Shown piece by piece: positions 15,936 through 25,102 of a DNA stretch of 64,000 bases (the stretch's first letter is position 1; each line of letters starts with the position of its first letter). Both the position numbers and the translations under genes were made by a program. This DNA comes from Candidatus Binatia bacterium (lineage in GTDB: Bacteria; Desulfobacterota; Binatia; UBA1149; JAJCZL01): contig JANQEO010000245.1 of the NCBI GenBank assembly GCA_028278325.1, positions 1 through 64,000 on the forward strand, in the 5' to 3' direction. Below the pieces are notes generated by a model. That model was given only the letters and a program-made list of their open reading frames with translations. It searched no databases and was not told where the DNA came from.

Positions 15936-17606
15936 TCAAGATTTTACCCTTGACGTTCTGCCCGCCGCGCCCGCCTGCTTTGCCGCGGTACCGCCCACAC
16001 TGTCGACGTAGTCGCTGACCTGGGATTCCACGTCTTCCTCGCCCCACTTCAGATGGTCGGCCACGAGTGACGCCGTATCGCGCGCAACCCTCTCCGGCAG
16101 GGCGCGGCTACGCAGCGCCACCTGTAGCCGACGGGAGAGGATATCGTCGACTGTGACCGCCATCTCGTGGTCTACGGCGTACACGACCTCGGCCTTGATG
16201 TCGGGCCGGTCATCGACCAACCGCAATCCGAGCGACTCGTCTTCGCCAACCATGGTCGACAGCTCGTGACCGAGGGCTCCGTAACGCGCACGCACGTGCT
16301 CCTCCGTAGAGGAATGATCGTCGTAGAGGACGCCTCCCGGCGGACAACCGGACGCTGCGGGTAAGGGCACGGTCCGCGTGCGGCAGCGGCCGACGCGGCG
16401 GCCGATACGGTGGCTGACACGGTTGACCATCCGCTCGGCGACGTGTCGATGCGTCGTCAACTTGCCCCCGCCCAGCGACAACAGCCCGGCCGGACTTTCG
16501 AATATCTGGTCATCGCGGCTGACCGCTGATTCGTCGAGTTCGTCTTCAGGCGCGACCAGGGGACGCAGTCCCGCGTATGCGCTGATGATGTCTCCGCTCT
16601 TGAGACCGGCAGAGGGAAAAGCCCGGTTGACGGTAGCGAGAATGTAGTCGATGTCGTCCGCGTCGGCTCTTACCGTCGCAGGATCCCCTTCGAAGTACGT
16701 GTCGGTCGTGCCCACAAGTGTCTGACGTTGCCACGGGATGACGAACATGACGCGGTTGTCGGACGCTCCTCGTATAACGACCGCATTGCGGTTGCCGACC
16801 TTTTCTCTGTCGACCACGATATGCACGCCCTTGGTCAGCTTCAGTCGCGGCGGCGCCCCGGCATCATCAAGACGCCGGATATGATCGAGCCAGGGCCCCG
16901 ACACGTTGACGAAGCAGCGGGCGCGGACCGGCTGGGTGGCGCCCGACAGCATGTCGGTGACGTGGGCCGTCGCCAGGCGCCCGGCGCTGTCCTTTTCCAA
17001 CGCGACGACACTTGCGTAGTTCAGTGCGGCAGCCCCCGCGGTGCGCGCCGCCAACAGAGTCTCCAAGGTGAGACGGGCATCGTCGGTCCAGCAATCGTAG
17101 TATAGTGCGCCGCCGCACAAGCCCTGCGACAGGAGCGCGGGTTCGGTTTCGTTGACGGCGGCCGGCGAGAGGATCTTGTGGTTCTCCACGTTACGAAACG
17201 CTGCCAGGATATCGTAGAGGAGGAGCCCCGCTCTCAGCCTCCACAGTGTCAGCGAGTCGTCGTCGTAGATCGGAAACACGAAAGGCTGGGCGCGCACGAG
17301 ATGAGGAGCCAGGCGGGTTCGCAGCAGGTCGCGTTCCCGGCAGGCCTCGAGCACCAGTCCTATCTCACCGTACTCCAGATACCTGACGCCCCCGTGGATG
17401 AGCTTGGATGACTTGCTGCTGGTTCCCGAAGCGAAGTCGCGGGTGTCCACCAACGCTACCGACATGCCGCGCAAAACCGCATCGCGTGCGATTGCAGCAC
17501 CGTTGATACCGCCACCTATGACGAGAACGTCGAAGACCTCTTCGCCGAGGCGCTTCCATGCAGCCTCACGGTGCAAGACCGGTGGTGCGGCTTGGGACAG
17601 CATCAT
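15936..17606 (-). CDS. glpD: Aerobic glycerol-3-phosphate dehydrogenase
   Basis: This 556-residue flavoprotein oxidises sn-glycerol 3-phosphate to dihydroxyacetone phosphate at the inner membrane, passing electrons to quinone. The FAD loop is VLVIGGGINGAAIARDA near residues 28-44. The GTSSKSSKLIHGGVRYLE signature of the family follows near residue 61. The C-terminal domain (LVADHLKWGEEDV) is present. Length is in the normal 500-570 range. The start ATG overlaps the stop of queE. Glycerol kinase is encoded about 22 kb away in the window. A 70-base gap separates it from the downstream kinase-like gene. Confidence 0.97.
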   Translation of the reverse strand: MMLSQAAPPVLHREAAWKRLGEEVFDVLVIGGGINGAAIARDAVLRGMSVALVDTRDFASGTSSKSSKLIHGGVRYLEYGEIGLVLEACRERDLLRTRLAPHLVRAQPFVFPIYDDDSLTLWRLRAGLLLYDILAAFRNVENHKILSPAAVNETEPALLSQGLCGGALYYDCWTDDARLTLETLLAARTAGAAALNYASVVALEKDSAGRLATAHVTDMLSGATQPVRARCFVNVSGPWLDHIRRLDDAGAPPRLKLTKGVHIVVDREKVGNRNAVVIRGASDNRVMFVIPWQRQTLVGTTDTYFEGDPATVRADADDIDYILATVNRAFPSAGLKSGDIISAYAGLRPLVAPEDELDESAVSRDDQIFESPAGLLSLGGGKLTTHRHVAERMVNRVSHRIGRRVGRCRTRTVPLPAASGCPPGGVLYDDHSSTEEHVRARYGALGHELSTMVGEDESLGLRLVDDRPDIKAEVVYAVDHEMAVTVDDILSRRLQVALRSRALPERVARDTASLVADHLKWGEEDVESQVSDYVDSVGGTAAKQAGAAGRTSRVKS

Positions 17607-18358
17607 CGCACTCCGGCCAGCTTGTGGAGTTGGGGGCTGATGCCGATGTCTGAGGCGCTGCCGGGAAGCTCTCGAAGAAACGCATCGAGATAGGCGTCGG
17701 ACCCGTCGCTTATATATCCGCTTCTATCGTCGATCGGCTGGAGGAAGATCCGGATGTCCGGCCCGTGCGAGCGAACCAGACGCACGGCGCGAGCCAGCTC
17801 GTCGGCGTCCGTACCTGCATCGACGGGAACCTTCACGTAGGTCTCGACAGCCGGGCGTGAGGTGCAGACCCGTAGAAACTCCTCATGGCTCTCCCACTGA
17901 GGGCTCTCACCGCTGTTGGACGGTAGCTTGATGTCGGCCGATACGACTTCGATGTGCTCGAGCAATTCGTCGAGGCCTTCCGGGATGACGGCGTTGGTCT
18001 CCAACAGGCACGGCACGGCAGGTGAAAACTCCTCGAGCCATCGAGCAATGAACTCGCGTTGAACCATCGGCTCCCCGCCGGTCAGTGAGATCATCGCGAT
18101 GGCGGGGTCTGCAGCGCAGAACTCCGCAACTATCGTCGAGAGCGTACGGATATCCACCGGGTTGGGGAGGGTCCTGCTGCTGCCGTCGGGATACTCGACC
18201 TGGCAGACGGGAACTCTGGTAAGCGAGTACTCGGTGTCACAGTAGACGCACCGCATGTTGCAACCCGCGAAGCGAACGAACATGTGACGCTGTCCCGCTC
18301 TGGGACCTTCGCCCTGGAAAGAGGCGAAGATTTCGCTGATGTAGGCGCCTGCGGCCAT
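17603..18358 (-). CDS. queE: 7-carboxy-7-deazaguanine synthase (radical SAM)
   Basis: This 251-residue radical SAM enzyme contracts 6-carboxytetrahydropterin to 7-carboxy-7-deazaguanine, a step toward queuosine. The N-terminus ISEIFASFQGEGPRAGQ is characteristic of QueE and precedes the cluster motif FAGCNMRCVYC, which is CX3CX2C. SLTGGEP follows and binds the SAM methionine region. A start at ATG 18358 gives the expected length; a GTG 21 bases further upstream is possible. It follows glycerate kinase by 23 bases and overlaps glpD. FolE, which provides the pathway precursor, is further down the same strand. Confidence 0.95.
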   Translation of the reverse strand: MAAGAYISEIFASFQGEGPRAGQRHMFVRFAGCNMRCVYCDTEYSLTRVPVCQVEYPDGSSRTLPNPVDIRTLSTIVAEFCAADPAIAMISLTGGEPMVQREFIARWLEEFSPAVPCLLETNAVIPEGLDELLEHIEVVSADIKLPSNSGESPQWESHEEFLRVCTSRPAVETYVKVPVDAGTDADELARAVRLVRSHGPDIRIFLQPIDDRSGYISDGSDAYLDAFLRELPGSASDIGISPQLHKLAGVR

Positions 18359-18381
18359 GACCGCCGGAGACTCTAACACGG

Positions 18382-19533
18382 TCACGAAACGGTTTCCCCC
18401 CGCGGCGCAGTAACCGCGACGAACAGGTCGGCAACGTTGGTGCCCGTGGGGCCGGTCACTACCTGGTCCCCGAGAGCCTCGAATAACTCGGCCGTACCGA
18501 AGCGCGACATGAATCGGCGTGTGTCCATCCCCAGAGAGGATGCCCGTCGCTCCGTCGAGCCGGTCACGATAGCCCCGGCTGCGTCGCTGTTGCCGTCGAT
18601 GCCGTCGCTTCCGGCGACTACACAAGCCAAGCCGTCCCTGCCGGCTACCAAAGGGGCCAAAGCCGCGGCAAGATGCTGGCATCTGCCGCCACGGCCTGCC
18701 GGAGCACTCACCCTTACAGTGCTCTCACCACCGACCACCAGTGCCCCGCCGTCGGGACTGTCCTTTGGAACGAGACGCGAGAGCCTTTCTGCTTCCGCCG
18801 TGCAGTCGCCCTCCATGGCGTCCGCAACCGTGCCGCCCGATCCGTAGCCGCGTTCACGCAGGCTGTTACGCGCCCCCTCCACGGCTCCTCCGTTGGAGGC
18901 CACGACGAAGTAAGGGCCTTTGCTTCTTCGGTCGCCGGTCCCGGTCTCGGCCTGGGCTCGTGTAAGGCGAGCGACGACGCTTTCAGGAAGCGACTCGGCA
19001 AGCCCCAACCGATCCACGACCTCTCGAGGATCGGGGCCGGGTTCAGGCGAGACCGTGGGGCCGGAGCCGATGACCTCGGGATCGTCGCCGGCAACGTCGG
19101 AAACCGCCAGGGTCACGACGCGCGCCGGATACGCGGCACGGGCGAGCCCACCGCCTTTGACGGCCGAAAGCGACCGTCGAACCGAGTTGATTTCCGCGAT
19201 CGGCGCGCCACTGAGCAGCAGTTGTCCGTAGGCCTCTATGAGATCACCCTCGCTGATTCCCGGCGCGGGGACTTCCAACAGTGACGATGTGCCGCCCGAC
19301 ACCAGGTACAGAAGCGTGTTGCGTTCGCCTAACCGGCCGGCGGCTTCCAGAATCCTGCGGCTCGTCTCCATACCGTCACGATCGGGGACGGGGTGGCCGC
19401 CGGACGCAAGGTGAAACTGAGAGGGAACTCGATCGGAACGTTGAGCGTGAGGCACCAGGACGTACCCGGTTCGAGCAACGGCGGCGGCCCCGCGGGCCAT
19501 CGCCGCGGCAGCCTTGCCGCTTGCGACCAACAA
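18382..19533 (-). CDS. Glycerate kinase of the GckA/MOFRL type (true start probably upstream)
   Basis: The protein shows the two-domain glycerate kinase of the GckA/TtuD type: LVASGKAAAAMARGA, LVSGGTSSLLEVP near residue 80, a VVTLAVSDVAGDDPEVIGSGP segment in the N-terminal domain, then the MOFRL-type C-terminal domain with GGALVVGGEST and AGSDGIDGNSDAAGAI. It phosphorylates D-glycerate. From the TTG at 19533 it has 383 codons, but homologous-looking coding continues in frame upstream (ALEAWRAGIAAVDAQ and further) to at least 19614 and possibly into the end of the dksA-like gene. No in-frame ATG, GTG or TTG exists there. The family is usually 410-450 residues, so a CTG or ATT start, or a sequencing error, is likely. 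Confidence 0.88.
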   Translation of the reverse strand: MLVASGKAAAAMARGAAAVARTGYVLVPHAQRSDRVPSQFHLASGGHPVPDRDGMETSRRILEAAGRLGERNTLLYLVSGGTSSLLEVPAPGISEGDLIEAYGQLLLSGAPIAEINSVRRSLSAVKGGGLARAAYPARVVTLAVSDVAGDDPEVIGSGPTVSPEPGPDPREVVDRLGLAESLPESVVARLTRAQAETGTGDRRSKGPYFVVASNGGAVEGARNSLRERGYGSGGTVADAMEGDCTAEAERLSRLVPKDSPDGGALVVGGESTVRVSAPAGRGGRCQHLAAALAPLVAGRDGLACVVAGSDGIDGNSDAAGAIVTGSTERRASSLGMDTRRFMSRFGTAELFEALGDQVVTGPTGTNVADLFVAVTAPRGETVS

Positions 19534-19675
19534 AGTGGACGTCGGATCCGCGAGCAGCTCGAGGTTGGCGCCCAGGACCTTTTCGACGCAGGCCTGCGCG
19601 TCGACGGCTGCAATGCCGGCGCGCCAAGCCTCTAGGGCATCCGCCCGCGCGCGGCGCTCTCTGGGACCCGCGCTG

Positions 19676-20101
19676 CTACTGGGTGTCTTCGTCGCTGTCC
19701 GTGGCTTGAAGGCGGGGCGATGCCATCACTGTCGAGTTGGGACGCATGGTGCGCTGGGTCTGCTCGAACTCGTCCTGGCAGGTAACGCAGAGACGGCTGA
19801 AAGGCATCGCCTCCAGCCTGCCCAGCGCGATCTCGCCGCCGCACTCGTCACAGAGACCGTACTCGCCGGTCTCGAGGCGTTGCAAGGCATCATCGGTCTG
19901 CTGAAGCTTTCTGCGTTCACGATCACCCAACAGAAGGTTGATCTCGCGATCTCTTTCGTCGCTGGCGATGTCGTAGGTATCGCGGCCTTCGCTCGCCTCA
20001 CCATCGCGCTCGGCCTTCACGTCCTGCTGAATCTCGCGCAGTATGCTCTTGCGCATGTCGTTGAGCAGGGCTGCGAACTTTTCTCTGTCCTTCTTCTTCA
20101 T
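19676..20101 (-). CDS. DksA/TraR-family C4 zinc-finger transcription factor
   Basis: This 141-residue protein begins MKKKDREKF, forms a coiled-coil hairpin and has the zinc finger CDEC (84-87) with CVTC (105-108). The tip motif of DksA, DxxDxA, is present as DTYDIA (41-46), and its spacing to the first zinc Cys is the same as in E. coli DksA. It should bind the RNA polymerase secondary channel and modify initiation, perhaps with ppGpp. The start at 20101 is chosen because the 20 codons before it in the open frame do not resemble the family. The tail after the finger (about 33 residues) is longer and acidic. It lies between rimO and glycerate kinase. Confidence 0.9.
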   Translation of the reverse strand: MKKKDREKFAALLNDMRKSILREIQQDVKAERDGEASEGRDTYDIASDERDREINLLLGDRERRKLQQTDDALQRLETGEYGLCDECGGEIALGRLEAMPFSRLCVTCQDEFEQTQRTMRPNSTVMASPRLQATDSDEDTQ

Positions 20102-20135
20102 AGATCCTGGTCTGTGCCCGTCAGGGTTGGCTAAA

Positions 20136-21491
20136 TTAGGCGCGCCGAAGGCCGGGGTCAATACCCGCCGGCGATCCCTCGATCTGCGCGTAAAGGTCGT
20201 GCACGTCGGCCCCGGTGATACGAGCCTCGGCCATAGTCCCGGGCAGGGCCGCTCCAGCAGCCCCGAGATGGGTCACACCGTCCACTTCCGGCGCCTGACC
20301 GGCGGTTCGACCATACCACATGCCGTCCTCGCCGGTCCCGCAAATCAGCACGCGGGCGCGAGTCCCGACGAACCGAGCCTGACGCCGCGCCGAGATCCCT
20401 TCCTGCAGGGAGATCAGCTGGTCGTGACGTCCCAGCGCCACGTCTTGCGGAACCTGAGAGGGCATATCCGCAGCAGGGCTGCCGGGTTCCCGCGAGTATC
20501 GGAACACGCCGACCCGATCGAACTCCACCTCTTCGACGAAGCGACGGAGGACCGCGAACGCCTTGTCCGTCTCACCCGGGAATCCGACGATGAAGGTCGT
20601 GCGCAGAACCGGATCCCCGAGGCGGTCCCTTATGCGGTCGATGAGCCTCTTGAGATGGTCGGCATTGCCGCCGCGCCGCATGGATCTGAGAATGCCGCCG
20701 TCCGCATGCTGAAGGGGCATGTCGACGTAAGGACACACGTTCGCGACCGACGCCATCACGTCGAGCAACCGCTCCGACACGGTGTTCGGGTACAGATATA
20801 GACAGCGAACCCTTTGGAGTCCGTCGATCTCGCCCAGGCTCTCGAGCAGTTCCGGGAGACCCCGGGCGTCTTCGCTGTCATGGCCGTAGGCGCTCAAGTC
20901 CTGGGCCACGAGATTGAGTTCCACCACCCCCTCGTTAACCAGGCTTCGAGCCTCGGCGACCAGTTCATCTTGGGGCCGGCTGCGGTGCGGCCCGCGGATC
21001 TGCGGAATGATGCAAAAGGCGCAGTCGTGATCACAACCCTCCGACACCTTGAGGTAAGCTGATCCGTCTCTCGCCAGCAGAGAACGCGTGATGCCGGCCG
21101 CCGGCAAGTACTGCTTGTCACCCCTGAACTCGCAAGCACCGTCCGTCTCTACAGCGTCGGTGAAACTCTCCAACGCCGTCGACGCTACGGTCGCGTCGAT
21201 CTCGGGGATCTCTCTGCGCAGTTCCGAGGAGTACTGCTCAGCCATGCATCCGGTGACGACGAGACGGCGCGCGCCGTTTCCTCCCTTGAGTCCTGCCAGC
21301 CGCAGGATCTCGTCCACCGATTCTTCGCGTGCAGCCTGAAGGAAGCTACAGGTGTTGACGACCAAGACATCCGCTTCCTCGGGATCGGCAACGACGCTGT
21401 GCCCCTTCGAGCGGGCCAGGCCGAGCATGACCTCGGCATCCACCTGGTTCTTGGCGCAGCCGAGCGGGGATAAATATATCTTACGGGGCAC
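20136..21491 (-). CDS. rimO: Ribosomal protein S12 methylthiotransferase
   Basis: This 451-residue radical SAM enzyme adds a methylthio group to the conserved Asp of ribosomal protein S12. The N-terminal cluster domain shows PLGCAKNQVD, VVNTCSFL and TGCMAEQY. The radical SAM motif is CDHDCAFC, followed by IPQIRGPHRSR, which is typical of RimO rather than MiaB. A TRAM domain is at the C-terminus. A GTG at 21491 is chosen because the family begins at RKIYLSPLGC and because the gene then starts 22 bases after yajQ; an ATG at 21560 would intrude into yajQ. No strong ribosome site is seen at the GTG. Confidence 0.95.
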   Translation of the reverse strand: MPRKIYLSPLGCAKNQVDAEVMLGLARSKGHSVVADPEEADVLVVNTCSFLQAAREESVDEILRLAGLKGGNGARRLVVTGCMAEQYSSELRREIPEIDATVASTALESFTDAVETDGACEFRGDKQYLPAAGITRSLLARDGSAYLKVSEGCDHDCAFCIIPQIRGPHRSRPQDELVAEARSLVNEGVVELNLVAQDLSAYGHDSEDARGLPELLESLGEIDGLQRVRCLYLYPNTVSERLLDVMASVANVCPYVDMPLQHADGGILRSMRRGGNADHLKRLIDRIRDRLGDPVLRTTFIVGFPGETDKAFAVLRRFVEEVEFDRVGVFRYSREPGSPAADMPSQVPQDVALGRHDQLISLQEGISARRQARFVGTRARVLICGTGEDGMWYGRTAGQAPEVDGVTHLGAAGAALPGTMAEARITGADVHDLYAQIEGSPAGIDPGLRRA

Positions 21492-21513
21492 TGTGGTTGG
21501 GGCGCCGGCCGGG

Positions 21514-21999
21514 TCAGTCGCGCATGTTCTCGAACTGCAGCGGCTGACCGAAGTCGCCATCCTTTAGGGTGGTGATAACTTCCTGGAGGTCGTCGCGCTT
21601 CTTACCCGACACGCGAACGCTGTCACCCTGTATCGCCGCTTGGACCTTTATCTTCGTGCCCTTGATGAGTTTCACTATCTTGCGGGCGGCTTCGGTGTCG
21701 ATGCCGGACTTCACCTTCACCTCCTGCCGCGCCCTGCCTCCCGAGGCCGGCTGAACGGCTCCCGCATCAAGGGCACCCAAGGGCACCTTGCGCTTGGCCA
21801 ACTTGGCCTGCAGAACCTCGTAGGCGGATTTGACCTTGAAGTCGTCGGCCGACTCGACCACCAGAGCCCCGTCGGACACCTCGATGGACGTGTTCGTCCC
21901 CTTGAAATCGTAGCGCTGAGAGACCTCTTTCTTGGCCTGGTTGATGGCGTTGTCGATCTCGTGCCAGTCGACTTTGGATACGACGTCAAACGAAGGCAT
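21514..21999 (-). CDS. YajQ-family nucleotide-binding protein
   Basis: This 161-residue protein matches the YajQ (DUF520) family over its full length: MPSFDVVSKVDWHEIDNAI at the start, RYDFKGT, and near the end IKGTKIKVQAAIQGDSVRVSGKKRDDLQ. Members bind nucleic acid, ATP/GTP or cyclic di-GMP and have been linked to signalling. The fold has two ferredoxin-like domains. A ribosome site (GGAGGTCAGG) precedes the ATG. It lies between lolA and rimO on one strand. Confidence 0.95.
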   Translation of the reverse strand: MPSFDVVSKVDWHEIDNAINQAKKEVSQRYDFKGTNTSIEVSDGALVVESADDFKVKSAYEVLQAKLAKRKVPLGALDAGAVQPASGGRARQEVKVKSGIDTEAARKIVKLIKGTKIKVQAAIQGDSVRVSGKKRDDLQEVITTLKDGDFGQPLQFENMRD

Positions 22000-22040
22000 A
22001 CCCTGACCTCCTTTCCGGGGTTGGCCCCAGCGAGACCGCG

Positions 22041-22730
22041 TCAGGGCGTTCGCACGGGGTCCGTGATGATATCGATGCCGTCGGGCGGGGTAAAGACGAA
22101 CAACTCTCCGGCCAACTCCATGTTGTGCCTGACGTTTTTGAACTCCAGCGTAGTGGTCGAACCGGCGGGATCGGTGACGACCACTTTCTGAAGGGCGAAG
22201 TCCCGTTCCCTCATCGAGACCTCGATGACTTCACCGGCGCCTTCCCGAGGAGTCAGGCGCAACCTCACGCTACCGGTCGGCGAATCGAGCACGGAGAAAT
22301 CGTAGCGCTCCTCCAGCCCTTTGCGGCCGGCAAGCAAAGCAACCAGTCCTCCGCTTCCGAAAGCGGACTGATAGTTGACGCGGTATACCTGCGCCAGGTC
22401 GGGCTGATGGATCCAGATATACTCACCGTCGCCGACGACACTCTGCGGCGGGCCCTCGGAGTAATTCCACCGCAGCTTGTCGGGCTTCTGAAAGAACAGC
22501 CGCCCCGCGCTGGTGACAGAGCCGCCGATTCCGGCGACGTCTATGTGCTGACGAAAGTCCGCGGAAAAGCTCCGAACCCCCTCCCAGTGCTTCTCGTAGG
22601 AACTCCAGATTCGATCGGCACGAGCGGAGTCCGACGCCGCTGCAGAATTAGCCGCCAAGACGGGCGAGATGAGCAAGGCGAGCAAGACGAGCAGGCCTGC
22701 CGCGACCGTCGCGGCCCTAGCCCGGCCCAT
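22041..22730 (-). CDS. lolA: Outer-membrane lipoprotein carrier protein LolA
   Basis: This 229-residue periplasmic chaperone carries lipoproteins from the LolCDE complex to the outer membrane. It has a signal peptide (residues about 1-30) and then the LolA features: a YEKHWEGVRSFSADFRQ helix-strand segment, GRLFFQKPDKLRWNYSEGPPQ, and IWIHQPDLAQVY, all typical. The start ATG at 22730 overlaps the ftsK stop as TGATG, which indicates translational coupling; the open frame continues into ftsK and was not used. Its presence shows an outer membrane with sorted lipoproteins. Confidence 0.95.
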   Translation of the reverse strand: MGRARAATVAAGLLVLLALLISPVLAANSAAASDSARADRIWSSYEKHWEGVRSFSADFRQHIDVAGIGGSVTSAGRLFFQKPDKLRWNYSEGPPQSVVGDGEYIWIHQPDLAQVYRVNYQSAFGSGGLVALLAGRKGLEERYDFSVLDSPTGSVRLRLTPREGAGEVIEVSMRERDFALQKVVVTDPAGSTTTLEFKNVRHNMELAGELFVFTPPDGIDIITDPVRTP

Positions 22731-25102
22731 CAGCCGGGCAATGCCTGAGCGATGACTTTGCGCGGGCGCGATCCGTCGGCTGGTCCGACTACGCCCTCGC
22801 GCTCCATGTGCTCCATTATTCTGGCTGCGCGGTTGTAGCCGATGGAAAGTTTGCGCTGAAGCCATGAAGTCGAACCCTGCCCGTGCTCGGTTATAAGGTC
22901 AACAGCGCGGTCATAGAGATCGTCGAAAAACTCTTCGTCACTATCTTCCTCAGCGTCGTCCTGAGGCAAAGCGAGCAGTTCCATGTGGTACTCCGGATCA
23001 CCTTGCTTCTTCAGGAAGTCGACGATCGCACGAATCTCTCTGTCGCCCACGAGGGCTCCGTGCAGTCGCGAGATGCTCGAGCTGCCCGGCGCCGAGTAGA
23101 GCATGTCGCCGTTGCCGAGCAGACGCTCCGCCCCGATGGAATCCAGGATAGTGCGCGAATCCGGCCGGGCCGTGACCTGGAAGGATATCCTGGTCGGGAA
23201 GTTCGCCTTGATGAGGCCCGTGATGACATCCACCGAAGGGCGCTGAGTCGCGATTATTAGATGTATGCCTGCGGCACGCGCTTTCTGGGCAAGACGGGTG
23301 ATCGAACCCTCGACTTCACGCCCCACGGTCATCATCAGATCTGCCAGCTCGTCGACGATCACCACGAGGCGAGGCAGATGCTCGTGCTGAAGCCCTTCGT
23401 CTTCCTCGTACTCCTCGCCGTACTCTTCGTCCTCTTCGCCATCGTCGGAGGCCTCGAGTTCGGCTTCTTCGTACTCCTCCTCGTACTCTTCCTCTTCGTA
23501 CTCGGCGTCCTCGTCCGCGTCCTCCCCGTAGCCTTCTTCCTCGAGCCGCGCGTTGTAGTCGTCGATGTTGCGAACCCCCATGTCTTTGAGGAGGTCGAAG
23601 CGGCGATCCATCTCACGCATGACGTTCGCAAGAGCGGCCGTAGCCTTCTTGACATCCGTCACCACCGGCACGAGCAGGTGGGGGATGCCCTCGTAGAGAG
23701 CCAGCTCGAGCATCTTGGGGTCGATCATGATGAAGCGCACATCACGAGGTGACGCCTTGTAGAGAATGCTCAGTATCATCACGTTGAGCGACACCGACTT
23801 GCCGGCACCGGTTGCGCCCGCCATCAGCAGATGCGGCATCTTGGCGAGATCGGCGTACACAGCGCGCCCGGTCGTGTCGCGACCGACCGCCAGCGTGAGC
23901 AGGGAAGGCTGAGCCCCGAACTCTTCACTATCGATAAGGTCACGTAGGCCGACGGTCTCTCGCGTACGGTTCGAGACCTCGATACCGACCACGTTCTTCC
24001 CGGGTATCGGCGCAACGATACGGACGCTGTGTGCACGCATCGCCATTGTCAGGTCATCGCAAAGGTTGACGACGCGGCTAACCTTGATTCCGGCTTCGGG
24101 TTCGAACTCGAAAGTCGTGATGATGGGCCCCGGCCTCACCGCAGTGACGCGCCCCGAAACACCGAAGGTGGCAAGTTTCTGTTCCAGTACTTTCGACTGG
24201 GTTATCAGGACCTTCTCGTCACCGTAGTCCCGAGTCCCGTCGGACTTGCCGAGCAGCGCCACGGGCGGCAGCTTGTAGTCGCTGTCATCGACCTCGAAGA
24301 TGAACTCTTCCTGTTGCGCCTTGGCAGGTTTCTTCTCGGCCGTGGGCTTGCTTCCATTGCGGTCTCCCGTGATCTGTATCAACGGCAACGCGGCTACCGG
24401 CTCGACGGCCGCCTCTTCACCGCCGAAGACCATCGGGTCCTCATAGGCGAACGGAGCCGGCTCGCCGCGAGCCGAGCGCCGTTGGCTGATGGAGGGGAAC
24501 TTCTCGAGCCAGCTGGTCGCCACGGCCGCGACTGAAGCCAAACGCTCCCGCAAGACCGCGAACAAGCTCGCCGTCCGGGCGCCGGTCGCTTCCACCAGCA
24601 CGTGAGCCAGATGCGAGGGCGGCAGCCCGGTCAGCATGATGAAAATCAGCAGAGCCAGCGCCACCAGAATCACGCTGGAGCCGATGACGCCGAATGCGTG
24701 CCCCATCAGGGTCGCAAGGAAGCCGCCTATCCAACCCCCTGCCGTCTCGGGCGGGGCATCGGCTCGATAGAGCCCGAGCGCGACTGCCAGGACGACCAGG
24801 AGCGACAACCCGCCGACGACGCGCACCGGCGAGACCGTCGTGTAGAAGCGGGCGAACAGGGCGACCGAGGCCGCCAACAAAAGAACCGGGAAGATATAGG
24901 CGGCGAAACCGAAGCTCTGGATCAGTACGTTGGATACCGCGTAGCCGACAGGACCTACGTAGTTGTCCGCCCGCGAGTCGGGCGCGTAAGACAGGAAGCT
25001 CAGCGCCAGGGCGGAGCCCAGCGCCATGCACAATATCGCTTGGACTTCGTGCAGGACGCGCGAGGCCGCACCATCGTCTTGTCGTTTACGAGACCTCGCC
25101 AA
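22730..25102 (-). CDS. ftsK: DNA translocase FtsK/SpoIIIE
   Basis: This 790-residue protein has four predicted transmembrane helices in residues about 20-160, a linker, the motor domain and a winged-helix gamma domain (about 725-790, WLQRKLSIGYNRAARIMEHME). Walker A is GATGAGKS (429-436) and Walker B VVIVDELADL (about 580-589). It pumps DNA at the division septum and activates XerCD recombination. Unusually, residues about 521-572, just before Walker B, are an almost pure Glu/Asp/Tyr stretch. The start is a TTG directly abutting the uppP stop; no ATG or GTG suits the N-terminus better. The Lys-Arg region before the first helix is the expected cytoplasmic end. Confidence 0.97.
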   Translation of the reverse strand: MARSRKRQDDGAASRVLHEVQAILCMALGSALALSFLSYAPDSRADNYVGPVGYAVSNVLIQSFGFAAYIFPVLLLAASVALFARFYTTVSPVRVVGGLSLLVVLAVALGLYRADAPPETAGGWIGGFLATLMGHAFGVIGSSVILVALALLIFIMLTGLPPSHLAHVLVEATGARTASLFAVLRERLASVAAVATSWLEKFPSISQRRSARGEPAPFAYEDPMVFGGEEAAVEPVAALPLIQITGDRNGSKPTAEKKPAKAQQEEFIFEVDDSDYKLPPVALLGKSDGTRDYGDEKVLITQSKVLEQKLATFGVSGRVTAVRPGPIITTFEFEPEAGIKVSRVVNLCDDLTMAMRAHSVRIVAPIPGKNVVGIEVSNRTRETVGLRDLIDSEEFGAQPSLLTLAVGRDTTGRAVYADLAKMPHLLMAGATGAGKSVSLNVMILSILYKASPRDVRFIMIDPKMLELALYEGIPHLLVPVVTDVKKATAALANVMREMDRRFDLLKDMGVRNIDDYNARLEEEGYGEDADEDAEYEEEEYEEEYEEAELEASDDGEEDEEYGEEYEEDEGLQHEHLPRLVVIVDELADLMMTVGREVEGSITRLAQKARAAGIHLIIATQRPSVDVITGLIKANFPTRISFQVTARPDSRTILDSIGAERLLGNGDMLYSAPGSSSISRLHGALVGDREIRAIVDFLKKQGDPEYHMELLALPQDDAEEDSDEEFFDDLYDRAVDLITEHGQGSTSWLQRKLSIGYNRAARIMEHMEREGVVGPADGSRPRKVIAQALPG

